Shown piece by piece: positions 1 to 6,903 of a stretch of DNA of 6,903 nucleotides. The notes below the pieces were generated by a model that was not told the DNA's origin, ran no database searches, and saw only the letters and a program-made list of their open reading frames with translations. The stretch is from an uncultured Archangium sp. (GTDB taxonomy: Bacteria; Myxococcota; Myxococcia; Myxococcales; Myxococcaceae): the NCBI GenBank assembly GCA_937875615.1, contig CALNBU010000226.1, positions 1-6,903 of the forward strand, given 5' to 3'. Within the stretch, counting starts at the first letter, position 1, and every line of letters starts with the position of its first letter. The translations under genes and the position numbers were made by a program.

Positions 1-255
1 CTGACGAAGCAGCGCCCGTTGCCGCGTGGCGACCGGAGGCGCCACCGTGCCGTCGCTGCGCAGCACACGCCACCAGGGGATGTCCTCGAGCGCGTGCAGC
101 GCCTGCACCACCGCCCGCGCGGCGCCGGGCTTCCCCGCCATCAACGCCACCCGCGCGTAGCTGGCGGTCTGTCCGCGGGGAATCGAGCGCACCGCCCGCG
201 CCACGGCCTCTCGCCAGGGGGTGGTGGGGCGCTTCGGCGGCCGTGCAGGCTTCAT
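1..255 (-). CDS. Alkyltransferase-like (ATL) protein, MGMT/Ogt family; 3' end outside window
   Basis: The 85 visible residues match the DNA-binding domain of O6-alkylguanine-DNA alkyltransferases: IPRGQTASYARVA (helix-turn-helix start), AARAVVQAL (arginine-finger helix) and IPWWRVLRSDG at the place of the active-site motif PCHRV. The reactive Cys is replaced by Trp, the hallmark of ATL proteins. In that family these bind O6-alkylguanine lesions without repairing them and flag them for nucleotide excision repair (established knowledge). Here the following His is also Trp. The start at 255 is chosen over an in-frame ATG at 270 because AAGGAGG lies 5 bases upstream of it. The N-terminus is short (about 12 residues before TPWREAVARAV), so there is no N-terminal alkyltransferase domain, again as in ATLs. 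The frame is open to the left edge, with QRALLRQ still matching the family, so only a short C-terminal tail should be missing. It is divergent from the exported-protein gene at 398. Confidence 0.85.
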   Translation of the reverse strand, partial: MKPARPPKRPTTPWREAVARAVRSIPRGQTASYARVALMAGKPGAARAVVQALHALEDIPWWRVLRSDGTVAPPVATRQRALLRQ

Positions 256-280
256 CTCCACCTCCTTCATTCGCGGGTGC

Positions 281-296
281 GCTGTCTGGAAACAGC
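281..296. promoter_or_regulatory. Short inverted repeat in divergent intergenic region
   Basis: GCTGT (281-285) and ACAGC (292-296) form a 5-bp inverted repeat with a 6-base centre. It lies in the 142-bp gap between the divergent ATL gene and the exported-protein gene. A TTGCGT resembling a -35 box follows at 300-305, but no good -10 box stands 16-18 bases further on. It may be an operator or chance. A second short palindrome, CCGGC-CA-GCCGG, lies at 333-344. Confidence 0.2.
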
Positions 297-397
297 AGGT
301 TGCGTCTTCAAACTACTCAACAGAATCAAGGGCCGGCCAGCCGGTCTGTGTCTTCGCGAGGCAAACAACCAACCCGCTTCGCACAAGGAGGAACACC

Positions 398-865
398 ATG
401 TTGAAGTACACGCTCATCGCCGCCGCCACGCTGTCGACCTTCGCCTTCGCCGCTCCCCACCGCGCCCAGCCGGTCAAGGTGCCTCCCCCCACCTCGGCCT
501 ACGCGCCCGTGGGCAATGTGTACCGGGCGGGCGCCTCCGGGGACCGCGCCGACGTGGCCCGCGCCCAGACGCTGCTGCGGGAGCTCGACCGCGCCGTGGC
601 GCGCCGGGACGTGGCCCGGGTGAGGCAGCTCGACGTTCAGATGGCGGCCTTCGTGCGCAGCGAGCTCAACGAGGCCAGCGGGATGCGCCGCGACGCGCGG
701 GTCACCACCCGTCGCCTGCAGGGGCTGGAGCGGGAGCTGCGGATGCTGACCAACCGCCACGATGTCCGCGCGCAGCGTGACCGCCGCGACGTGTACGCGC
801 AGGCCCTGCGCATCGCGCAGGAGGACCTCTCTCAGGGGAGCGCCGGCCGCTTCGCCCGTCGCTGA
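398..865 (+). CDS. Small exported helical Arg-rich protein of unknown function
   Basis: This encodes 155 residues that I do not recognise as a named family. The start at 398 is set by AAGGAGG at 385-391 with a 6-base gap, and by the signal peptide that begins there: MLKY, a hydrophobic run, then AFA-AP, giving a probable signal peptidase I site after residue 18. The frame is open upstream to 221, but that stretch lacks a ribosome binding site and is not secretory. After a Pro-rich linker (about residues 20-40, with KVPPPTSAYAP) the mature protein is almost all predicted helix from about 48 to 145. It has regularly spaced Leu and many Arg/Asp/Glu, so a coiled-coil or helical-bundle fold is likely. 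It has no Cys and no lipobox. It is predicted to be periplasmic or secreted. It is monocistronic, ending at the hairpin at 880-915. Confidence 0.75.
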   Translation: MLKYTLIAAATLSTFAFAAPHRAQPVKVPPPTSAYAPVGNVYRAGASGDRADVARAQTLLRELDRAVARRDVARVRQLDVQMAAFVRSELNEASGMRRDARVTTRRLQGLERELRMLTNRHDVRAQRDRRDVYAQALRIAQEDLSQGSAGRFARR

Positions 866-879
866 GCTCGCCACATGAC

Positions 880-925
880 GACGCCCTCTCTCCGGAAGCT
901 CGGAGGGAGGGCGTCGAAGTCTTTT
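880..925 (+). terminator. Rho-independent terminator between convergent genes
   Basis: The arms GACGCCCTCTCTCCG (880-894) and CGGAGGGAGGGCGTC (901-915) pair over 15 bp with one G-T pair and a 6-base loop. GAAGTCTTTT follows, giving a short T run for the plus-strand transcript of the exported-protein gene. On the other strand the hairpin begins about 20 bases past the rpoD stop but has no T run. It may still end or stabilise the rpoD transcript, making it a shared, asymmetric bidirectional element. Confidence 0.8.
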
Positions 926-935
926 GCGGCGATTG

Positions 936-3140
<2,205 letters not shown>

Positions 3141-3190
3141 CAGAAGGGCCTCTTTTCGGGGAGAATACAAACCTGCAACGGAATCGGGCG

Positions 3191-3219
3191 CCCTTAGCCA
3201 AATCTGGGGCGTCCATCAA
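3191..3219 (-). promoter_or_regulatory. Possible internal promoter upstream of rpoD
   Basis: The gap between dnaG and rpoD (3141-3235) is larger than the yqeY-dnaG gap. On the minus strand it holds TTGATG (3214-3219), a 17-base spacer and TAAGGG (3191-3196). The -35 is a fair sigma-70 match and the -10 is poor. E. coli rpoD has extra promoters inside the preceding dnaG, so separate expression is plausible, but the evidence here is weak. A small hairpin (CGCCC/GGGCG) overlaps the site and could instead be an RNA-processing or stability element. Confidence 0.22.
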
Positions 3220-3235
3220 TAAACGCTTGGCCACT

Positions 3236-4408
3236 TCATTTAGTGACCTTGAGCGTGCGCTTGAGCAACAGGAGCTCACCCTGTTCGGTCAGGAGTTCTC
3301 GCGACTCCGGGGTCAGCTCGCTGGTCCCCCCCGGGGTGTTGGCGATCTCACGGGCGATGAACTGCAGCCGGTCTTCGATGGCGCGCAGCTTCAGGCGCGC
3401 GGAGACGGTCTCGAAGGCCCTCCGGAGGGCGGCCTCGTCGGAGGGCAGCAGGTCTCCGGCGCGGGTGAGCGCGAGCTTCACCGTGTCGGAGGCCTCGTAC
3501 AGGGCGTCTTCAGGCGTACCGCCCGACTGCAACGCCTCGACCAGGGCGCGCAGGCCGAGGTGCTTGAGCTCGTAGGCGACCTTGTGCTGGTCGGCGTCGA
3601 GCAGCGGGCGGTGCCTCAGCACGGCGGCCACCCAGCTGGCCTCGTTCTGGTCGGGGGGCGGCTCGTTGGAGACGGGGCGGGGTGTGGCGCGGACGGGAGC
3701 AGGTCCCTTCCCACGCAGGGCGGTCTCCAGTTCTGACGCGGGCAGCCCGAAATGCCGGGCCATGGCGCCGAACAGGGCGGAGCGGGTGAGCCCCGCCGGG
3801 AGCTGCGTGACGATGGGGCGGAAGCGGTCGAGGGCGCCCATCTTTTCCTCGAAGGAGGCCTCCGGGCCGGCGGGGAGCAGGGCCTGGAAGAGGTGGGCGG
3901 TCAGGGTGGGGGCCTGCTTGAGCGACGTCTGCACCGCCTCGGGGCCGATCTTCCGGGCCCAGGTGTCTGGATCTTCTCCGTCGGGAAGCGCCGCCACCCT
4001 GGCGCTGACGCCGCCGGCCAGCAGCGGCCCTGCCAGTCTCTCTACGGCCTTGCGCCCGGCCTCGTCGCCGTCGAGCAGCAGCACCAGCTCCTTGGCCTCG
4101 AGCCGGTGGAGCAGGGCCAGGTGACCGGGGGTGAGCGCGGTGGAGCACAGCGCCACCGCGTTGTTGATGCCGGCCTGGTGCATGCCGATGGCGTCGAAGT
4201 AGCCCTCGCAGAGCACCGCCGACTTCTTCTTGCGGATGCCGTCGCGGGCCTGGTCGGTGGCGTAGAGCGTCTCGGACTTGTTGTAGAGCCGGTTCTCCCG
4301 GCTGTTGAGGTACTTGGGGCCGTCGTCGCCTTCGAGCAGGCGTCCGCCGAAGGCGATGGTGCGCCCCTCCGGTGAGCGGATGGGGATCATCACCCGGCCG
4401 CGGAACAT
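3236..4408 (-). CDS. dnaG: DnaG C-terminal fragment: TOPRIM catalytic core and helicase-binding domain
   Basis: This is the downstream frame of the disrupted primase gene. Its frame is open and primase-like from about 4510, with the first ATG at 4408 (MFRGRVMIPIR), 390 residues. GAGGG lies about 10 bases before that ATG but falls inside conserved coding sequence, so independent start of translation is doubtful. The metal-binding TOPRIM residues are present: Glu68 in CEGY, and Asp113 and Asp115 in LLDGDEAG, followed by PDGEDPDTW. PKYLNS, which contributes to the conserved basic face, is also present. The last 140 or so residues form the helical DnaB-interacting region, which is poorly conserved in all bacteria. 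Alone it lacks the zinc domain and the start of the core fold, so normal primase activity is not expected. Confidence 0.7.
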   Translation of the reverse strand: MFRGRVMIPIRSPEGRTIAFGGRLLEGDDGPKYLNSRENRLYNKSETLYATDQARDGIRKKKSAVLCEGYFDAIGMHQAGINNAVALCSTALTPGHLALLHRLEAKELVLLLDGDEAGRKAVERLAGPLLAGGVSARVAALPDGEDPDTWARKIGPEAVQTSLKQAPTLTAHLFQALLPAGPEASFEEKMGALDRFRPIVTQLPAGLTRSALFGAMARHFGLPASELETALRGKGPAPVRATPRPVSNEPPPDQNEASWVAAVLRHRPLLDADQHKVAYELKHLGLRALVEALQSGGTPEDALYEASDTVKLALTRAGDLLPSDEAALRRAFETVSARLKLRAIEDRLQFIAREIANTPGGTSELTPESRELLTEQGELLLLKRTLKVTK

Positions 4409-4457
4409 GTCGTAGTAGCCCTCGGCCTTCTGGCGGGGCGCGACGAGGCCCGCCTTC

Positions 4458-4940
4458 TCACCGAAGGCCAGCAGCCCGCGCTCGCGCAGCCCGTCGGCCA
4501 GCCCGCTCCAGCAGCCCCCGGCTGCGCAGGTATTCGCGGGCGTGGCGGCCCACCGTCGGCTCCCAGAGCTGATCCTGGAAGAAGCGGGCGGCGTAGTCGG
4601 TGGCTTCCTTGACCTGGCTGCGCTCGCGGGCGGCGGGGTCGACCGCGGCCTCGATGTCGATGCCCAGCTCCTTGGCCAGGTCGTGCACGGTGTCTACGAA
4701 GGTCTTGCCCAGCAGGCGCTGCACGAAGCTGATGGCGTCACCGCCGGCGGAGCAGCCGAAGCACTTGAAGCGCTTCTCGTCGGCCCACACGTAGAACGAG
4801 GGGCTCTTTTCTCCGTGGAACGGGCAGAGGCCCTTGTAGCTGCGGCCCGACTTCTTGAGCTCCACGCCATGGCGCTGCACCAGCGCGACCATGTCGACGC
4901 GCTCGCGCACCTCCTGGATCTTGGAGTCGGGGATCAGCAT
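4458..4940 (-). CDS. dnaG: DnaG N-terminal fragment: CHC2 zinc-binding domain
   Basis: This is the upstream frame of the disrupted primase gene, 160 residues. It starts KIQEVRERVDMVALV, then has the zinc ligands Cys39-His42 (CPFHGEKSPSF) and Cys60-Cys63 (KCFGCSAGGD), which in the family bind template DNA and set the initiation site. The native sequence ends at RGL (141-143). Residues 144-160 are an out-of-frame Arg/Ala-rich tail ending at a TGA. The start codon has no visible Shine-Dalgarno sequence and lies 24 bases past the yqeY stop, so translation probably depends on coupling to yqeY. Confidence 0.75.
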   Translation of the reverse strand: MLIPDSKIQEVRERVDMVALVQRHGVELKKSGRSYKGLCPFHGEKSPSFYVWADEKRFKCFGCSAGGDAISFVQRLLGKTFVDTVHDLAKELGIDIEAAVDPAARERSQVKEATDYAARFFQDQLWEPTVGRHAREYLRSRGLLERAGRRAARARAAGLR

Positions 4941-4964
4941 TCGTGGAGTCTGGTCCGGCTGGGA

Positions 4965-5423
4965 TCAGCCGAGCTTGCCCAGCTGTAACCTGACCTCGTC
5001 GTTGATGGCCTTGCCCTCGGCCTGCCCCTTCAAGCGGGGGGTGATGATCTTCATCACCGCGCCCAGGTCCTTCATCGAGCCCGCGCCCGCCTCGGCCACG
5101 GCCTTCGCCACCTCGGTGGCGAGCTGCTCGGGCGAGAGCTGCGCGGGGAGGTAGGCCTGGAGGAGGACGATCTCCCGCTCCTCCTTCTCGGCGAGCTCGG
5201 GGCAGTTGGCGTTGCGGTACTCGGCGGCGGCGTCGCGGCGCTGCTTCACCTGGGTGGTGATCACGGCGATGATGCCGGGCTCGTCGAGCACCTTGTTCTG
5301 GCCCTCGACCTCCTTGTACTTGATGGCGCTCTTGATGGCGCGGATGGTGGTGAGCTTCAGCTCGTCCTTCGCGCGCATCGCGTCTTTGAGGTCTGCGTCG
5401 AGCCGTTCGCGGATGGTGGGCAT
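4965..5423 (-). CDS. yqeY: GatB/YqeY domain-containing protein
   Basis: This encodes 152 residues, the usual length for the YqeY family. The start at 5423 (MPTIRERL) is chosen because AAGGAG stands 7 bases upstream. A frame extension to 5486 would run through the hairpin region and is rejected. Family motifs are visible: TTIRAIKSAIK near residues 25-35, KQRRDAAAEY near 60, KEEREIVLLQAYLPAQLS near 80-97, and LGAVMKIITPRLKGQAEGKAI near 119-140. The fold is all-helical and related to the tRNA-interacting tail domain of GatB in the Asp/Glu-tRNA amidotransferase. The cellular role of the stand-alone protein is not settled, and its place between rpsU and dnaG suggests a tie to translation. It sits 24 bases ahead of dnaG. 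Confidence 0.93.
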   Translation of the reverse strand: MPTIRERLDADLKDAMRAKDELKLTTIRAIKSAIKYKEVEGQNKVLDEPGIIAVITTQVKQRRDAAAEYRNANCPELAEKEEREIVLLQAYLPAQLSPEQLATEVAKAVAEAGAGSMKDLGAVMKIITPRLKGQAEGKAINDEVRLQLGKLG

Positions 5424-5436
5424 GGCGGTGCTCCTT

Positions 5437-5484
5437 GTGAAAAACGAAACGGAGGTTGGCAACGGATCAAGGTCGCCAACCTCC
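5437..5484 (-). terminator. Terminator-like hairpin (possible attenuator) between rpsU and yqeY
   Basis: On the minus strand GGAGGTTGGC and GCCAACCTCC (5475-5484 and 5451-5460 on the plus strand) pair perfectly over 10 bp with a 14-base loop. GTTTCGTTTTT follows directly. It begins about 30 bases after the rpsU stop and ends before the yqeY ribosome binding site. Because yqeY, dnaG and rpoD follow in the same direction with no clear promoter of their own in the gap, it is best read as a partial terminator. It would let rpsU be made in excess of the downstream genes, as the T1 terminator does in the E. coli operon. Confidence 0.72.
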
Positions 5485-5514
5485 ACTCCAACCTGACCGC
5501 AACGGGTGCGGCTT

Positions 5515-5706
5515 TCAGCGGCTGAACTTCTTCTTCACCGCGCGCTTCTTCGCAGCGATGGCCTTCTTCTTCTTCTTCACGGAGGGCTTCTCGTAGTGCT
5601 CGCGCTTGCGGATCTCCGAGAGGATGCCGGCCTTCTCAGTGGCCTTCTTGAAGCGCTTGAGGGCGCCTTCGATGGACTCGCCGTCCTTCAGTTTGATGGT
5701 GGTCAT
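5515..5706 (-). CDS. rpsU: 30S ribosomal protein bS21
   Basis: This encodes 63 residues with the S21 signature: IKLKDGESIEGALKRFKKATEKAGIL, then EIRKREHYEKPSVKKKKK, and a Lys/Arg-rich tail ending KKKFSR. E. coli S21 has 71 residues, and shorter forms are common elsewhere. S21 sits near the 3' end of 16S rRNA on the platform of the small subunit and aids mRNA binding at initiation. The start is certain: AAGGAGGTGA (5710-5719 on the minus strand) is a full 10-base complement of the standard 16S tail, with the core 6 bases from the ATG. It is the first gene of the macromolecular synthesis operon, followed by a terminator-like hairpin. Confidence 0.97.
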   Translation of the reverse strand: MTTIKLKDGESIEGALKRFKKATEKAGILSEIRKREHYEKPSVKKKKKAIAAKKRAVKKKFSR

Positions 5707-5730
5707 GCGTCACCTCCTTCTCTTCGACCT

Positions 5731-5759
5731 GTAAAATGAAAGTGGTGGGCGCATTGCAC
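5731..5759 (-). promoter_or_regulatory. Candidate promoter for the rpsU operon
   Basis: In the 84-base gap between the lipoprotein stop and the rpsU start, the minus strand has GTGCAA (5754-5759), a 17-base spacer and TTTTAC (5731-5736), inside the only A/T-rich patch of the gap. Both boxes are imperfect sigma-70 matches. A start about 7 bases downstream would leave a leader of only some 18 bases containing the perfect Shine-Dalgarno sequence. No convincing terminator precedes it, so read-through from the lipoprotein gene is also possible. Confidence 0.3.
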
Positions 5760-5790
5760 GCGCGCTGCGGTCACGCAACAACAACGTCAC

Positions 5791-6435
5791 TCAGTCCCTC
5801 TTCGACGGCTGGAGGTCGATCTTGAACGAGTACGTCAGGGTGCCATCGAACGTCGTGGGCCCCGGCTCGTGCACGTCGATGGTGCCGCTGTTCTCGAAGC
5901 TGAAGCCGGTGCCCTTGAAGGCCCCCACCGTCACCGGTTTGGCGCGCAGCCAGTTGCTGTCCATGGTGTAGACGCCGTTGCACGGGAGCGGCACCTCGCC
6001 GTTGTCCATCGCGCCGAAGATGGGCGTCACCGTGGTGTTGGAGGACGGATTCTCTCCGAGGTCCTCGAGCAAGGAGAGATCGAACAGCACCGTGGTGCTG
6101 TTGCGGTCTGTCGGGCAGGCGCTGCAGCTGTTGGTGCCCGCTGGCGCGGAGTAGACGGCGTGGAGGTTGACGCCGCCTCCGACCGACGCGCTCTTGCCGT
6201 CGTAGAAGTAGTACTGGCGCGTCTTCGGCTCGGGGAGGCTCAGCGTCACGCTCGAGGCGCTGGTGGTGCCGGTGCATTCGCCGGTGTTGGTTCCGGTGAG
6301 GCTGAAGGTGCCAGTCGCGGCGACGACGTCCCAGTAGTGGTGCTTCGAGGTGCCGCTGTCACCCGTCGGGCCGCCGCAGCCGGCCGTGAGGATCGCGACC
6401 ACGACAGCACCCACCTGCAAGGCCATGGCTTTCAT
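5791..6435 (-). CDS. Lipoprotein of unknown function
   Basis: This encodes 214 residues from the ATG at 6435. Possible starts also lie at 6444 (GTG) and 6426 (ATG), and none has a good ribosome binding site, so the start is uncertain by a few residues. The N-terminus is a lipoprotein signal: MKAMALQVGAVVVAILTAGC, with Cys20 the lipidated residue, followed by GGPTGDSG. There is no Asp at +2. The mature part is rich in Thr, Ser and Gly and predicted to be mostly beta-strand, with four more Cys (one in GECTG, two in CSAC, one in LPCNG) that could form disulfides after export. Alternating polar/hydrophobic strands such as TLTYSFKIDL at the C-terminus suggest a beta-sandwich. I do not recognise the family. 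It lies 48 bases behind the FHA-protein gene on the same strand and may be cotranscribed with it. Confidence 0.75.
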   Translation of the reverse strand: MKAMALQVGAVVVAILTAGCGGPTGDSGTSKHHYWDVVAATGTFSLTGTNTGECTGTTSASSVTLSLPEPKTRQYYFYDGKSASVGGGVNLHAVYSAPAGTNSCSACPTDRNSTTVLFDLSLLEDLGENPSSNTTVTPIFGAMDNGEVPLPCNGVYTMDSNWLRAKPVTVGAFKGTGFSFENSGTIDVHEPGPTTFDGTLTYSFKIDLQPSKRD

Positions 6436-6483
6436 GGCGCGCACCGTAGCGTCATCGCCTGGCGCAGGTCATGTGGACAGTGA

Positions 6484-6903
6484 CTAGCGGGAGCGGGCGG
6501 TGACGCGGAAGTAGGTGGCGCCGAGGCGCACGCGGGTGCCCTCCAGCAGCCGCCGCTCGCCGCCGGAGGGCAGCGCGACGAAGGTGTTGGCAGACTGGGA
6601 GCGGTCGACGAGCTCCAGCGAGAGGCCGGCAGGGCGCAGCTCCGCGTGGAGATCCTCGAGGGTCTCGTCGTCGGCGAAGGTGAGGGGGCTGTCCTTCCGG
6701 CCCACCGTCACCGCGCCCCGCAGCAGCCACACCCGGGCGCCCCGACCGCCGAGCAGGGTGTGTTCGAGCTTCCAGGAGGCGGCGGGCCGGGGGGCGCCGT
6801 AGTGCCAGGGCGTCTCCACCGAGCCGGCCTCGAGGACGCCGAGGTACTTGAGGCGTTGCAGGCCCACGGAGAATGAGTCGAGCGGGTTGAGGCGCTGCGG
6901 GCC
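6484..6903 (-). CDS. FHA-domain protein, C-terminal part; 5' end outside window
   Basis: 139 residues are visible, with the frame open to the right edge. An internal ATG does not occur in the first codons, and an internal GTG at 6867 is unlikely to be the true start because the frame continues upstream without a stop. The C-terminal 75 or so residues fit an FHA (forkhead-associated) fold: VTVGRKDSPLTF (first strands with the GR turn), LEDLHAEL (the SxxH position), LELVDRSQSANTFVAL (the DxxSxNGTFV position) and LLEGTRVRLGATYFRV (the LxxGxxIxLGxxxFxV strands). FHA domains normally bind phosphothreonine peptides and are frequent in myxobacterial Ser/Thr-kinase networks and secretion-linked proteins. 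Here the Ser of SxxH is Glu and the NG pair is AN, so phosphopeptide binding is doubtful. The N-terminal 45 visible residues are unassigned and could be the end of another domain. Confidence 0.7.
   Translation of the reverse strand, partial: GPQRLNPLDSFSVGLQRLKYLGVLEAGSVETPWHYGAPRPAASWKLEHTLLGGRGARVWLLRGAVTVGRKDSPLTFADDETLEDLHAELRPAGLSLELVDRSQSANTFVALPSGGERRLLEGTRVRLGATYFRVTARSR

Larger units (their letters stand above)
3236..4940 (-). pseudogene. dnaG: DNA primase gene dnaG, disrupted by frameshift with an apparent small deletion
   Basis: DnaG makes the RNA primers for lagging-strand replication with the DnaB helicase. Read across the break, the gene has all three expected parts: zinc-binding domain (CPFH and CFGC), RNA polymerase-like core with TOPRIM motifs (CEGYFDA, LLDGDEAG, LPDGEDPDT) and a C-terminal helicase-binding domain. 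The frame changes near 4508-4514. The upstream frame reads YLRSRGL up to 4512, and one base later the other frame begins WSGLADGLRERGLL (Trp codon 4508-4510). In E. coli DnaG, RGL is followed by about 16 residues (an IxRFxIGFAPPG-type stretch) before the matching Trp. These are absent here, which fits a loss of about 47 bp and explains the shift. Adding 47 bp would restore a protein of about 583 residues, normal for the family. No obvious slippery site is present. Since dnaG is essential, an assembly error is a leading alternative. Confidence 0.85.

Noticed and set aside
331..344. GGCCGGCC and adjacent palindromes as an operator
   Set aside because: Short G/C palindromes are frequent in such GC-rich DNA, and nothing ties this one to a known regulator.
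221..397. N-terminal extension of the exported protein from 221
   Set aside because: It lacks a ribosome binding site, would bury the signal peptide inside the protein and overlaps the divergent ATL gene.
326..874. Open frame on the minus strand opposite the exported-protein gene
   Set aside because: It overlaps a plus-strand gene with a good ribosome binding site and signal peptide. Its product is low-complexity His/Gly/Arg-rich and resembles no protein.
4500..4520. Programmed ribosomal frameshifting as explanation of the split dnaG
   Set aside because: There is no slippery run, nearby stop codon in the zero frame or ribosome-stalling signal at the break, and family residues are missing rather than merely out of frame.
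5424..5486. N-terminal extension of YqeY from 5486
   Set aside because: It would run through the terminator-like hairpin, while the ATG at 5423 has a strong ribosome binding site and matches the family N-terminus.
5869..6483. Plus-strand open frame opposite the lipoprotein gene
   Set aside because: The minus-strand frame has a clear lipoprotein signal. The plus-strand product is Ala/Val/Arg/Gly-rich without motifs and is a composition artefact.

Overview
The window is GC-rich DNA with coding-strand codon choice strongly biased to G/C in the third position. Its gene content and protein sequences point to a myxobacterium (Myxococcota). The evidence is a long primary sigma factor with Lys/Ala-rich and acidic N-terminal regions, the order rpsU–yqeY–dnaG–rpoD, a lipoprotein of unknown function and an FHA-domain protein nearby. 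The genus cannot be told from this segment alone.

Layout from left to right. Positions 1-255 (minus) hold most of an alkyltransferase-like (ATL) DNA-repair protein of the Ogt/MGMT family, running off the left edge. Divergent to it, 398-865 (plus) encodes a small exported, helical, Arg-rich protein of unknown function. A strong hairpin at 880-915 separates it from the convergent rpoD. Positions 936-5706 (minus) form the macromolecular synthesis operon, transcribed rpsU (S21) – yqeY – dnaG (primase) – rpoD (primary sigma factor). It links translation, replication and transcription start in one transcription unit. Further right, 5791-6435 (minus) encodes a lipoprotein of unknown function, and 6484-6903 (minus) encodes the C-terminal part of an FHA-domain protein that runs off the right edge.

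The most notable feature is that dnaG is broken. Its zinc-binding N-terminus and its TOPRIM/C-terminal part lie in different frames. At the junction (about 4508-4514) roughly 16 family-conserved residues are missing, as expected from a deletion of about 47 bp among GGGCTG repeats. Because primase is essential, this is either an assembly or sequencing error, a real lesion compensated elsewhere, or a split gene. The second point of interest is a terminator-like hairpin with a T-rich tail between rpsU and yqeY. It sits where E. coli has its partial terminator in the equivalent operon, and two overlapping pairing choices are visible there. Most of the window is otherwise housekeeping DNA, and I see no mobile element, CRISPR array, tRNA or rRNA.
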